Origin: Scleromitrula shiraiana
Taxonomy: Eukaryota; Ascomycota; Leotiomycetes; Helotiales; Sclerotiniaceae
Direction of reading: 5' to 3'
NCBI GenBank assembly: GCA_028455995.1
Contig: JABELC010000001.1
Location: 1,228,501 to 1,292,500 of the forward strand
DNA length: 64,000 nucleotides
Positions 10,598-23,227 of this stretch are shown in pieces. Numbering within the stretch: the stretch's first letter is position 1; every line of letters begins with the position of its first letter. The translations under genes were made by a program, and so were the position numbers. A model generated the notes under the pieces. That model saw only the letters and a list, made by a program, of their open reading frames with translations. It was not told the origin of the DNA and searched no databases.

Positions 10598-11918
10598 ATG
10601 CATACCAAGAATGTCCTCGCTCTCTTCGTGTTGACAACAGCGGTTGTTGCTGCACCAATTCCTTCTAACACAGTCTCTGATATTACGGGACTTTTTGGCT
10701 CTGCTGTAGGTTCATTGAACGGGAATGGAAAAGGAAACAGTGCTGGAAACAACAATGGAGGAAATGGCAATGACGTAATGTTCTCACTATCCTGTTCGAC
10801 TTCCTCGCTGACAATCTTTCTTGTAGAATGGTGTCGGATCAGGGTCTAATAATGGAAATGGCAATACATTTGGAAACTCAAACTCCATTGGGTCAGGAAA
10901 CTCTGGCCTGAGCCTCGGCAAGCGTGGATCAATTTCGGACTTGTTTGGTAGTGCTCTGGGTTCTCTTAATGGGAACGGAGTCGGAAACGCGTCAGTATAA
11001 TTCTGATGAGATGGTGACCTCGTTCTAACATTTTATAGTGCTGGAAATGGAAACGGCGGTAATGGCGTGGGCAATGGAAATGACAGCGGCAGTAATAATG
11101 GGTGAGATATGTTTGGATGTTAAATGGCAAATCAATAACTGACATTTCTAGTAACAACAATGACTTCGGAAACGGAAACAGTATCGGTTCTGGCAATTCA
11201 GGGTTGAGCCTTGGCAAAAAGGTAAGACAAGAAAACATTACTCCTACTGCATCTATCTCGACTCGGTCCCCTTCATTATCTTCGTACGTCAACGGAGTTT
11301 GGGTTGCTGCCATCGACCCGGTTGCGTCCGAATTGTCATCCTCGGGAGGTCTAGCAACAACCGCGGGAAGTGCGACAAATAGTTTGAGCGGAAATGGTAA
11401 CTCTAATACTGCGGGGTCCAACAATGGTGGAAATGGTGTAAACAACGGTAACGGATCTGGATCAAACAACGGGTAATTGCATTCCCTCTCACAACATGAT
11501 ATTTGCTAACCCTAAACAGAAATGGCAACACCTTTGGCAACGATAATGATATACTTTCTAATAACGGCGGAATAAATGTGAATGTTGCACACAGATAGTC
11601 ACTGACGAATGAAACACTTAGGTACGTCGACAACTGCCGAGTGGTGCTCTATCAATCGTTCCTGATCAAACACTCACATCACTCAACAAGGCAAGCATTC
11701 TCTCCACATCACAATCTAGCAAAATATCTAACACGAGTATTAAGGTTGTGTCTCAACTCCTTACCGTTGTTGTTCCAAGCACTGGGCCAGAAGTGGTCGC
11801 GGGAGCTCTTTCTGGAGAAGAGCAAGATTTTGGACATAAGGAGAAGCGCCAGCTTGTGTTGACTGGTATTGGTAGCGCTATCGCCCAGACTGTTGGGCCA
11901 CTTATTCCCAAAAACTAA
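10598..11918 (+). CDS. secreted Gly/Asn-rich repeat protein with dibasic (Kex2-type) sites
   Basis: Six exons reconstructed by splice sites and frame: 10598-10774, 10827-10990, 11039-11101, 11152-11472, 11520-11577, 11622-11918 (introns 44-52 nt). Total 359 aa. Residues 1-19 are a signal peptide (HTKNVLALFVLTTAVVAA core). The body holds about three imperfect repeats. Each begins with a DLFGSALGSLNGNG-type segment, passes through Gly/Asn-rich low complexity (NNGGNG, SGSNNGNGN), then SIGSGNSGLSLGK, and ends in a basic pair: KR, KK and finally VRR. A further KEKR-QL lies near the C-terminus, which is a more ordinary hydrophobic/Ser/Thr sequence. Dibasic sites between repeats suggest cleavage by the Golgi protease Kex2 into several peptides. 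I recognise no named family and no DUF3328/UstY-type partner nearby. Confidence 0.78.
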
Positions 11919-12612
11919 TAATGTCGGGTTATAATGATATGACGGATTTGGATTTAACGGAAAAGATTTGATTTTATAATACATTGCGGGTTAGTAGATG
12001 GAAGGTTGTTTTATTACTGAGATTTTTGTACAACATTTGTAAATTAACATGATGGTCAACACATTTTTTTTTACTTAAAGAAATATGTTATTATATATAA
12101 CTTAATGATTAATCACCAGATTAACATTCCATTTTTGTCTCATGTTAGTTAAACTATTGTGGCTGATCAAGCCGTGATTTCGACCTTTCTATACACATAT
12201 AGACTGAACTAAATCAATATGATCACCCGTGAACCACTTGGAGACACGGATCTCAATATCTTGCTTTAGAAAATGATATGTTCTAGCCTTATAACTTGAG
12301 CTACCCGGGTGAAAACAGTGAATGCTCAATGAATCAATTATGGGGACTAGATCGATCCATTCCAGCTGTAGTTAACAACCCCCTATTCCATCGAACCTAA
12401 TGTTAAACCAACCCCAAATTAACTAAAACTTTGGAGTAAACACGTCCCAAGATCTTTTGCTTGTGTTTGCCATCTCTAAAAAAAAAGGGTCCACAGCTTG
12501 ATATTGATATCACATCACATGATCAGGGGCTTCTTGATCCTATACCAGGCTGAAAAGCGAGGCTACACCTTCCCCTCATCTCGCACCTCAACTTCCCTCG
12601 GAAGCCAGCACC
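11919..12612. other. intergenic region
   Basis: Spacer between the secreted repeat-protein gene and SWD1. It contains a T/A-rich stretch at 12060-12130 (3' UTR-like) and an A run at 12478-12486. No gene seen. Confidence 0.5.
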
Positions 12613-14070
12613 ATGAATCTTTCTCTGACAGATCCTTTTGTTCTTGCTCAAGATTATCCTGAATCTACTACACTTACTCTTCACAGTGGCCACGCTACTT
12701 GTGTACGCTTCAATCGCAAAGGCGATTTTCTCGCCGCTGGACGAACCGATGGTACAGTAGTTATTTTTGATGTTGAGACCAATGGCATAGCAAGAAAGCT
12801 GAAGGGACACACGCGCCAAGTGCAATCATTGAGCTGGTCGCGTGATGGCAGGTTTTTACTTACCTCGAGCCAGGATTGGACGTGCAAAATTTGGGATTTG
12901 ATGGATGGAAGTATTGTGAGGAGTGTAAGATTTGAAGCACCTGTGTATCTGGCCGAATTCCACCCTTGGACACAGTGAGTTATATAGAACCCATGATTTG
13001 ACGGAAACTAATCTGCGGAAATTAGCCTTAAGATATTAGCTTCGCTGTTTGAGGACGCTCCATTGCTAGTGGATCTGACGAACCCTGAAGCTGTCAAATA
13101 CCCTCTGCCATCTACGATCAAGAAACGAACACATTATGGAGAAGATGCACCGAAACAGGCGGCACAAGATGCGAAACAAACTTCGACGGTGGCAATATTT
13201 ACATCCTCCGGTGACCATATACTTTCGGGTACGAATAAAGGCTGGCTGAATATCATCGAGGTTTCTACAAGGACAGTGATTTATTCTACAAAATTATGCC
13301 AGGGTGTATTGATTTATATGCGCCTTACGACTTCAGGGAGGGATGTAGTAGTCAATGCGCAGGATAGAATCATAAGAACTATACAAATGCCGAATCTGTC
13401 GGCGGAGGATTTAGACCCAGATACGATTGATATCGAGGTTGAGCACAAATTTCAGGATGTGGTCAACAGGCTGAGCTGGAATCATGTCGCATTTAGTGCG
13501 ACGGGCGAATACGTTACGGCCTCGACATACAATAATCATGATATCTACATTTGGGAAAGAAATCATGGAAGTTTGGTAAAGATTTTGGAAGGCCCAAAAG
13601 AGGAACACGGAGTAGTTGAATGGCATCCTCATAGACCTTTGATTGCTGCATGTGGATTAGAGTCTGGGAGGATACATATCTGGTCTATTGTACCACAGCA
13701 AAGATGGTCGGCTCTTGCGCCTGATTTCGCAGAAGTCGAAGAGAATGTAGAATATATTGAACGGGAAGACGAATTTGATATCCATCCCCAGGAAGAAATC
13801 CATAAGAGGAGATTGGATCTGGAAGACGAAGATGTGGATGTCTTGACGGTGGAGTCTGTCAAAGGTGAAATTGTTGAAGAAGAGAATGCTTTCAGAATGC
13901 CAGTACAGCTCGATGGAGGAGACAGTGAGAGCGAGGAAGAATTCGTGGCGGTTGGTAGGGGGGAGATGAGGAGGAAAAGTCCTACTGAGGGACGGAACTA
14001 CCAGCTCGACTCGGAAGCAATCGGCAGCACTGATGAATTGCCCCGAAAGAGAGGCAGAAGACGTCAGTAA
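12613..14070 (+). CDS. SWD1: COMPASS subunit Swd1 (RbBP5 homologue), WD40 protein
   Basis: Two exons, 12613-12974 and 13026-14070, with a 51-nt intron, give 468 aa. The N-terminal two thirds form WD40 repeats (for example LHSGHATCVRFNRKGDFLAAG, LKGHTRQVQSLSWSRDGRF, SSQDWTCKIWDL), with HGVVEWHPHRPLIAACGLES near residue 305. The segment WSALAPDFAEVEENVEYIER followed by an acidic hinge is characteristic of Swd1/RbBP5. It joins Set1, Bre2 and Swd3 to methylate histone H3 lysine 4. The C-terminus is basic (RKRGRRRQ, reading PRKRGRRRQ), a likely nuclear signal. The start has good context (CACCATGAAT). Confidence 0.93.
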
Positions 14071-14504
14071 ATCTTCTTTGTAGCACAACGGCGTTTACGG
14101 GGACAGTCAAGAAATGTTGGCGCAAATGGCGAAACGGCAAATTCATGGTGGGTACTTTGACTGACTTGCATATGACATGCAACTTTCAACCAATTAATAA
14201 TTCACACATCAGGATAGAATAATCTAATACAACAAACTCACCGAGCGAATCTTTTATCTTATCTTACGAACAGCGCTACTGTACTAAAGCGTATTCTCGG
14301 ATTATATAAAATATATAAGTTGTTAACAATCGTGAAGGAAGTACAAAAAAGCCTCCCCAGCCTCGCATGCAAAGCGCTTTACATACATTCCTGAATACAC
14401 CAATCCCGTTTTCATTCTTGTTTATCCTAATTACGTTTACATTCCCGTCTCATTCTGTGAAACAATTTACCCCTCACATTCCCCTCCCATTCACTACATA
14501 AAAA
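14071..14504. other. intergenic region
   Basis: Between SWD1 and glutathione reductase, which lie in the same direction. The last 60 bases before the ATG are C/T-rich, a common fungal promoter feature. Nothing else seen. Confidence 0.5.
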
Positions 14505-16664
14505 ATGCCCTCCCCAACAGAAAACCGTCCACCCCCACTGACCATCACCACCTCTTCAACCCCTCCAACAAACCTCGTAGCTGTCTCTACTACATCAACA
14601 ACCGCAACAACGCTTTCAGCCATTTCATCCGTTTCTAAATCCGCGCTCCCAATATCACGTGCTGGACTTACAAGAAAAATGTCAGGCATGGGACCTGGTA
14701 TTGGGCGTACGGTCAAAGAGTTTGAGTATATTGTTATTGGTGGTGGAAGTGGTGGGAGTGGAACAGCAAGAAGGGCTGCACAAAGTAAGGAGAAAGGTGG
14801 TTGGGGAAAGAAGGTATTGCTCATCGAAGATGGAAAAAGTGGAGGGTGCTGTGTTAATGTTGGGTAAGTTTTATTTATTTGTTTCTCTATTTCCTATCAA
14901 ACAACATAATTAAAAGATGAGATAAGATGAGAGTGGACATTCAAGTAAAAGTTCATTTGAAATTACAAACTAGAAGGTAAAGGGGTTAGTGCAACTGGAA
15001 GGGGTGGATGGTGGGTTGATAGGGTCAAAAGCAAGAAGTATCACTTGGAAGACAGGAATCGCGGTATCCGAGAACCCCTGATACAAGCATTCTCCCGTGC
15101 AAATATGTGTTTATGTTTAACAAGAGAAGCTTTAAGGGACATGTGAACCCAGTCAATTGTCCCTAAAAACTGCCATGTTCATGAATTTTCTTTCGGATTT
15201 TGAATGTGAGTATTTGAACATAGGAATCTAACAACCATCTAGCTGCATTCCCAAAAAGCACACCTGGAATTTCTCCTCTATGGCCGAAGCGCTCCGCAGT
15301 AGCCGTCATTTTGGCTTCGATACACCAACTAACATAATCCATTCATATTCGTCGTTCAAACAAAAACGAGACGCTAATATTGCTGGTCTAAATAAAATAT
15401 ATGACTCTAATTGGTCTCGTGAAGGTATCACGGTTGTTCGCGGCACAGCAAAGTTCGTGTCACCGAAAACGATTTCTGTATCCTTGGAAGATGGAAGTGG
15501 CGTGGAGACATTCAAGGCAGACAACATCTGCGTTGCAAGTGGTGGTCACCCAATTATTCCAAAAGGGATTCCAGGAGCACATTATGGAATCACTAGTGAT
15601 GGATTCTTTGAGTTGGAAGAGCTGCCAAAGAAAATTGCTGTCGTCGGTGCTGGAGTGAGTTTAATTTCTATATGGCGTGTAGTCTAAATGCTCCTGATTC
15701 CTTTGAAGGGCTGAACTTGAATTAGCACTGATATTTTGGCTAGTACATTGCAGTCGAAATGGCAGGAATGCTGAATGCTATTGGTGGCATTGAGGTGCAC
15801 ATGTTCATCAGAGGTGACAGAGTGCTGAGGAAATTTGATCCAATGATCTCAGAAACAATAACAAAAACATACGAGGCGGCAGGTATCATATTTCACAGAG
15901 GTTATAAAGATTTCGCAAGAGTTGAGATGTTTAGTGGGAAGAAGAAGGCGGAGGAGAAGGTATTAAACCTGAGGTGGGATGGCGATGATGGTAAGGGCTT
16001 GATCGTTAACGAGCTATTGTGGGCTGTGGGAAGATCCCCAGAAACAGCAAAATTAGACCTGGGAGTTGTGGGAGTCAACACCGATGAGAAGGGTCACATT
16101 GCAGTGGATGGTTTTCAGAATACAAGCGCCGAAGGTATTTATGCTTTGGGAGATGTGACGGGCCAATTAGAACTTACACCAGGTACGCATATTTCTTCTC
16201 CGGGGAATTGTCAACACTAACGTTCAATAGTTGCTATAGCAGCTGGACGACAACTTTCTAACCGTCTATTTGGACCCCCTCAATTGTCTCAATCAGCACT
16301 CTCATATAATTTGGTCCCCACCGTTGTTTTCGCTCATCCAGAAGTCGGCACAATCGGTCTGACAGAACCTGAAGCCATAGCAACATATGGAAAAGACAAC
16401 ATTAAAGTCTATCACACAAAATTTACTGCAATGTTTTATGACTTCCACCCAGCAGAAGAAAAACAGCATCTGCCAACACAGTTCAAGATCGTCTGCGAGG
16501 GGCCTGAAGAGAAGATTGTAGGGCTGCATCTAATCGGATTGGGGGTTGGAGAAATGTTGCAAGGATTTGCTGTGGCTGTGAAGATGGGGGCTAGGAAGAG
16601 AGATTTCGATGCATGTGTTGCTATTCATCCAACAAGTGCGGAGGAAATCGTCACGATGAAATGA
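14505..16664 (+). CDS. GLR1: glutathione reductase
   Basis: NADPH-dependent flavoenzyme reducing glutathione disulfide. Four exons (14505-14863, 15243-15654, 15744-16182, 16231-16664) give 547 aa. Introns are 379, 89 and 48 nt; the first is unusually long. The FAD-binding YIVIGGGSGGSG lies at 75-86. The redox disulfide C116-VNVG-C121 is split by the first intron. The NADPH domain starts GAGYIAVEMAGML. GDVTGQ is the second FAD motif. H536 in HPTSAEE is the catalytic-dyad histidine. Residues 1-58 are a Ser/Thr/Pro-rich extension with few acidic residues; the enzyme core begins at Met59/Met62. This suggests mitochondrial and cytosolic forms from alternative starts, as in yeast. The residue before the first redox cysteine is also Cys (GGCC), where many family members have Thr. 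Confidence 0.95.
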
Positions 16665-17854
16665 ATAATGATTTTGGTTAGATCGAATGGTATCGGCAAA
16701 ACGGATTAGGCAGATTTGACAACTACAGGATATTCTAGGAATTACATGAATAAGAATCAATCATTTGTTATAATATTGAAATTCATCTGTAAATATTACT
16801 GTGAGGATGATTTGCATCGACTAACTTGTAGCTCTAAAAGGTCTCGGAAAGTGACTTCACTACATCCTTTAACCGTTCTAGACTCTAAACCATTGAAAAT
16901 ATACCAAAGAAATATAGAATAGAACCATAGTTATTAAAGTCATTGTATTCACCTATAAATACAACCAACATGAATTCGGAATTTTGTTATTAGGTAGGTA
17001 ATATTCACCCATGCCTTTCAACATGGATCTGTATCTGATATCCGTATCTGATTTACATAGCTACAGGTCGATAAAACTGTTAGAAAGATTAGGTTACATA
17101 ATACAAGCAACTGTACCATTTCTTTGTTACATTGCCTTCATATTTTTCAATTTCATCAAATGGACTTTGTTAAACTCTGCCTCGAAGCCAATCTAGTTGA
17201 AATAAAGCACTTGGTAGTACTTTGCCCCCCTTTGTTTCTGCCTCTCTATAATCGAAGTCTTGAAACATCTACACAAAGCCACTGCCATAGAGGTTTCGCT
17301 TATGATTGGCTAATAATTATAAACTAGCAGTCTAACCCAATTTAGCTTACCGAATTTCCTGAGAGCCTCATCCATTAGTCTTTCTTTGCGCGACCGGTTC
17401 ATCAAAGGAATCGTCCTCCTCCTTACGAAACATCCACCACCATCAATAAACTCCGTCAACTTGTAGGATCGCACGAAAAATAACGTGGATTCTTCATCGT
17501 CGATCTTTCGCCAGTGGAAGACATCGAATACACTCTCAAAGCGTTGTCAGTCGGTCAATCGAGTCCTTACCGTTCGAGAAAACGAAAATTGTCCTTCAGG
17601 CCGAAGGCCTGGCGACTGCGCTCATCGCGATTTCAACATTTCCATACATCTAGCACATCTTGCACATATATTCGATTCGTTATTAGTATAGACTTTTTAT
17701 AAGAGCAGGTTAACGATCCTTTTGAAATAATAATCGCGTCGCAAAGTCAGCTTTGACAACTTAGCTTCTAAAATCGGTCCAAATATTGGATCACGGTTCG
17801 CCACGCTCACCTTTACCTTCAGTCTTTTCATAAAATTCATCAACAATCGTCAAC
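16665..17854. other. intergenic region and RPB1 leader
   Basis: 1.2 kb upstream of RPB1. AT-rich at first, then more balanced near the start, with no recognisable gene. A stretch GGCCGAAGGCCTGGC near 17600 is a short GC palindrome. The leader just before the ATG is C/T/A-rich (CAACAATCGTCAACATGG). Confidence 0.5.
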
Positions 17855-20800
17855 ATGGCGAATCTTAATTTCGCGCATTCAAATGCGCCTTTGCGCACCA
17901 TAGAGGAGATCCAATTTGGTCTCTTCTCTCCCGAGGAGATTAAAAATATGAGTGTCGCCCATATATTATACCCAGAGACAATGGATGAAAGTAAGATGAA
18001 ACCACGAGAGCAAGGCCTTAACGACCCTCGACTCGGTTCCATCGATAGACAATTTAAGTGTGCCACTTGTGATCAAAATATGTCGGAATGTCCTGGTCAT
18101 TTCGGTCATATTGAATTAGCCAAGCCTGTTTTCCATCCAGGTTTCTTGAAAAAGATTAAGAAGCTCCTGGAAATGGTCTGCCACAACTGTGGTAGAGTAT
18201 TGCTAGACAGAGTCAGTTAACCTTTGTGAGGTTGCTTGTATTGTGCCTTTATGCTAACATGACAACATCAGAGCAATCCAGCTTACAAGCAAGCCGTAAC
18301 TATTCGCGATCCTAAGCGTAGATTCGAGGCGATATGGAAGCTCTGCAAACCTAAGATGATCTGCGATAGTGATGTTACAATGAACGAGGAGGAATTTAAT
18401 GGGGACCCGAAGGAGCTTGCAAAGCGATCTCATGGAGGGTGTGGTAATATTCAACCCGAAGTTCGACAGACTGCCTTGGCTCTCTGGGGTACATGGAAGG
18501 CTCCGAAGGATGAAGATGGTGAAGCTGTTCAGCCTGATAGGAGACCAATCACTCCCGATATGGCTCTGCAAGTCTTTCGCAGTATATCTACTGCAGAGAT
18601 TCAGGATCTTGGTTTGAATGCAGATTATGCACGTCCTGAGTGGATGATCATTACAGTTCTTCCAGTACCACCTCCTCCTGTTAGGCCAAGTATTTCTATG
18701 GACGGTACTGGCCAAGGTATGCGCGGAGAGGATGATTTGACTTACAAACTTGGTGATATTATCCGTGCCAACGGCAACGTTCGACAAGCACAGCAAGAAG
18801 GCTCGCCTCAACATATTTTGGGAGATTTCGAAGCTCTTTTACAGTATCACGTTGCCACTTACATGGATAACGATATTGCTGGTCAGCCACAAGCCCTGCA
18901 GAAGTCAGGTAGACCTGTCAAGTCCATTCGAGCTCGTTTGAAGGGAAAGGAAGGTCGACTTCGTGGTAATTTGATGGGAAAGCGTGTTGACTTCTCTGCC
19001 CGTACTGTTATTACTGGTGATCCTAACCTTTCTCTCGACGAAGTTGGTGTTCCTCGAAGTATCGCTAGAATCCTCACCTATCCAGAAACTGTCACTCCCC
19101 TTAATATTGATAAACTCCATCAACTTGTCAAGAATGGCCCAGATGAGCACCCTGGTGCTAAATATGTTATTCGCTCTGATGGCACTCGTATCGATCTTCG
19201 TCACCACAAGCGTGCCGGTGCTATTTCATTAGAATATGGATGGAAGGTTGAGAGACATATTATTGATGGCGATTTCATTATTTTCAACCGTCAGCCGTCT
19301 TTGCATAAAGAGTCCATGATGGGTCATAGAGTCCGGGTTATGCCTTATTCAACTTTCCGATTGAATTTGTCCGTTACCTCACCATACAACGCCGATTTCG
19401 ATGGAGATGAGATGAATTTGCACGTGCCACAAACAGAAGAGACTCGTGCTGAGATCATGAATCTTTGCATGGTGCCACTCAATATTGTTTCTCCTCAACG
19501 AAACGGCCCTCTCATGGGTATTGTTCAAGATACTTTGGCTGGTGTCTACAAGATTTGCAGAAGAGATGTCTTCATTACGAAGGAGCATTTGATGAATATC
19601 TTACTCTGGGTTCCGGAGTGGGATGGTGTCATTCCCCAACCTGCTATCTTGAAGCCGCGACCAAGATGGACTGGTAAACAAATCGTTAGTTTGATCATTC
19701 CAAAGATCGTCAACTTAAGCAGTCTTAATGAGAGCCGCGAGGATGCTCCACTGAACGATGATGGTCTCTTGGTTCATGAGGGAGAGCTCATGTTCGGTCT
19801 ATTGACCAAAAAGAACGTTGGTGCCTCTGGTGGTGGTATTGTTCATATTGTATTCAACGAACAAGGTCCTGAGGCTGCAATGGCTTTCTTCAATGGTTGC
19901 CAGCGAGTTATCAATTATTGGCTTCTACACAATGGTTTCAGTATCGGTATTGGTGACACAATCCCTAACAAACAGACTATTGAGAGGATCGAGGAAGCTA
20001 TTGCCAAACAGAAAGCCGAGGTTACGGAGCTTACAGAAAAGGCTACTAGCAATCAACTCGAGTCGCTTCCTGGTATGAATGTTCGAGAAACTTTCGAGAG
20101 TCAAGTATCTAAGGCTTTGAATGAGGCTCGTAACAAAGCCGGTACGAAGACCGAGGATGGTCTTTTGGATATTAACAACGCTGTGCAGATGGCTCGTTCG
20201 GGATCCAAAGGATCTACAATTAACATTTCCCAAATGTCTGCCCTCGTAGGACAGCAGTCTGTCGAAGGTAAACGAATTCCGTTCGGATTCAAGTACCGAA
20301 CTCTCCCACATTTCACCAAGGACGATTATTCACCCGAATCCAGAGGGTTCGTGGAAAATTCTTATCTCAGAGGTCTCACTCCAACAGAATTCTTCTTCCA
20401 CGCAATGGCTGGTCGTGAGGGTCTGATTGATACCGCAGTGAAGACTGCAGAAACTGGTTATATTCAACGTCGTCTTGTCAAAGCTCTTGAGGATGTCATG
20501 GCCAAATATGATGGTACTGTTCGAAATTCCCTGGGTGATATTGTACAATTCGTCTATGGAGAGGACGGTCTGGATGGTGTTATTATTGAGAAGCAGAAAG
20601 TCGATCATATTAATATTAGTAACGCGGCATTTGAGGATCGTTACAAACTTGATATTATGGAAACCGATATCTCTACTGATGTTCTGGAACATGCAAAGGA
20701 AATTAATGGAGATCTTCCAACACAACATCTCCTTGACGAAGAATATGCAGCATTGGAAAAGGATAGAAAAACACTGCGCGAATTCCAATACGCTAGGACT

Positions 20801-23227
20801 AAGGACAAGGACGATGATAACTTCCAACTTCCATTGAACATCGTACGAATCATCGATAGCGCTAGGAGATTGTTTCGAACAGAGGACGAGAAGCGAAGTG
20901 ATTTGCGCCCTCAAGATGTTATTCCAAGAGTACAGCAGTTGCTTGATCGTATGATCATTGTTCGTGGTGACGACCCATTGTCGGTTGAAGCTCAGTACAA
21001 TGCGACAATCTTCATCAAGGCTCAGGTTCGATCTCGACTGGCCTATAAGCGTATTGCAATCAAGATGCATCTCAACAAGCTTGCTTTTGAGCACATCATT
21101 GGCGAGCTCGAGAGTCGTTTCACCAGAGCATTGGTAAATCCTGGTGAGATGGTTGGTGTTCTTGCCGCACAGTCTATTGGAGAACCAGCCACTCAAATGA
21201 CTTTGAACACTTTCCATTTTACTGGTATTTCTTCAAAGAACGTTACGCTTGGTGTACCTCGTCTTAAGGAGATTTTGAATATTGCACCCAATATTAAGAC
21301 ACCATCTATGGTCGTCTACCAAGATGGTGCGCATGCTAACCAGGAGACTGCCAAATTGTTGCGTAGTGCTGTTGAACATACTACTTTACGCTCTGTCACA
21401 CATGCCACTGAAATCTATCATGATCCTGATATTCAATCTACTACTATCGAAGATGATATTGATATGGTTGAATCTTACTTCATCATTCCTGAAGAACATC
21501 ATGATTCTCCAGATAACCAATCCAGATGGCTACTTCGTCTTATCCTCGATCGTCAAAAGATGTTGGATAAGGGATTGAAGGTCGATGATGTTGCTATCAA
21601 GATCAAGGAGAATTATCCCAAGGATTTGGCTGTCATCTTCAGTGACAACAATGCCGAACAACAAGTTATTCGTATTCGAATGATCAAGCAGAGCGATTCT
21701 AAGTACGATGATGAAGACATTGAAGAAGATATCATGCTCAAGCGTCTCGAGGCCCATATTCTTGATACCTTGACACTTCGTGGTGTACTTGGTATTGATC
21801 GAGCATTCTTGAATAAGGAAGCCAAACTTTTCGAAAAGCCTGACGGAAAGCTGGTTGCTAGCAAGGACGACAAGGATTGCGAAGAGTGGTATCTCGATAC
21901 CAGTGGAACTTCTTTGAGGGAGGTGCTCACAGTGCCTGGTGTTGACACTCGACGAACTTACTCCAACCACTTTATCCAAATTTTCGAAGTTTTCGGTATT
22001 GAGGCCGCTCGTGCTGCGTTGATGCGTGAATTAACACTCGTTTTGGCATTCGATGGTTCTTATGTCAATCATCGCCATCTTGCTCTGCTTGTCGATATCA
22101 TGACTTCTCGTGGTCACTTGATGGCCATTACCCGTCATGGTATCAATCGTGCAGATACTGGAGCTTTGATGAGATGTTCCTTCGAGGAAACCGTTGAAAT
22201 TCTTCTTGACGCTGCTGCAGTTGGTGAGCTAGACGACTGCCGTGGTATTTCAGAGAACGTAATGCTCGGTCAACTTGCTCCTATGGGAACTGGGGAGATG
22301 CATGTTTTGTTAGATCCGAAGATGCTTGAGACAGTTATCTCCGATAACAGCAGAATGGGCCTCATGGCAGGCATTCCTGTGAAGGGTGGTGATGGCGGTG
22401 CTGCAACTCCGTATGACAGTGGCTCTCCCCTCAATGAAGGTGGCTATCTTGGTACTCCAGATTATGGTGCTCAATTCTCCCCTATCCAAAGTGCTGGATC
22501 CGAGTCACCAAGCGGTTTCGCTACCGAGTACAGCGGTACTATTGGCTTTGGTGGCATGAGTCCTTATGGAGCTGGATCCAGAAGTCCAGGCGGTGGCTAT
22601 TCCCCTACCAGTCCTTTCAATCAATCTCCTGCATCGCCACAGTTCTCTCCTTCCAGCCCTGGTTACAGTCCAACTTCGCCAATGATGGGAAGCGCAAGCC
22701 CTGGCTATGCAGTGTCACCACGATTCTCTCCAGTCAGTCCGGCATTTACACCTACATCGCCTGCATATAGTCCTACTAGCCCAAGTTATCTGTCGCCAAC
22801 TTCGCCATCATACAGTCCAACGTCACCAAATTACTCGCCTACATCTCCCAATATACACGGTTCTCCAACTAGTCCGTCGTATAGTCCTACCTCACCAACA
22901 TATTCGCCAACATCTCCAAGTTATAGTCCAACTAGTCCAAACTACTCTGGCAATAAGGCTTCTCCAGGATCGGGTCCCTCGCCAACCAGTCCTGTTTATT
23001 CCCCAACATCTCCAAGTTGGAGCCCTTCTTCACCCCAACATCAAGGCAACGTCACGTCTCCCAAATAGTATGTTTAAACTCTAATATCATAAGAACCCAT
23101 CCTAACTTTCTATAGCTCCCCAACCAGTCCTTCATACTCTCCTACTTCTCCTCAATTTTCTCCAACGTAAGTTCGAACCTTGAATAAAATTTTTTTGTTA
23201 CTAACATCAATTAGTTCTCCTCGCTAA
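17855..23227 (+). CDS. RPB1: RNA polymerase II largest subunit Rpb1
   Basis: Catalytic subunit of RNA polymerase II. Exons: 17855-18211, 18272-23067, about 23116-23166, 23215-23227, giving about 1738 aa. The N-terminal zinc site is C69-X2-C72-X6-C79-X2-H82. The catalytic Mg-binding NADFDGDEMN lies at 492-501, with D494, D496 and D498. The trigger-loop region (MTLNTFHFTG) and RRTYSNHFIQIFEVFGIEAAR are intact. The C-terminal domain runs from about 1560 and holds eleven exact YSPTSP motifs plus about eight variants (FSPSSP, FSPVSP, WSPSSP), shorter and less regular than in yeast. The last 21 residues are encoded by two very small exons. Retaining the intron at 23068 ends the frame at once with TAG. 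No other gene overlaps; long antisense frames here are shadows. Confidence 0.97.

Noticed and set aside
10966..11469. 167-codon antisense frame over the Gly/Asn-rich gene
   Set aside because: It is the mirror of the GGN/AAY repeats, giving Leu/Pro/Phe runs; the sense strand has signal peptide, splice sites and repeats.
20330..21217. 295-codon open frame antisense to RPB1
   Set aside because: It lies wholly inside the conserved RPB1 coding exon, is Ser/Leu/Ile/Cys-rich with no domain, and owes its length to the codon structure of the sense gene.
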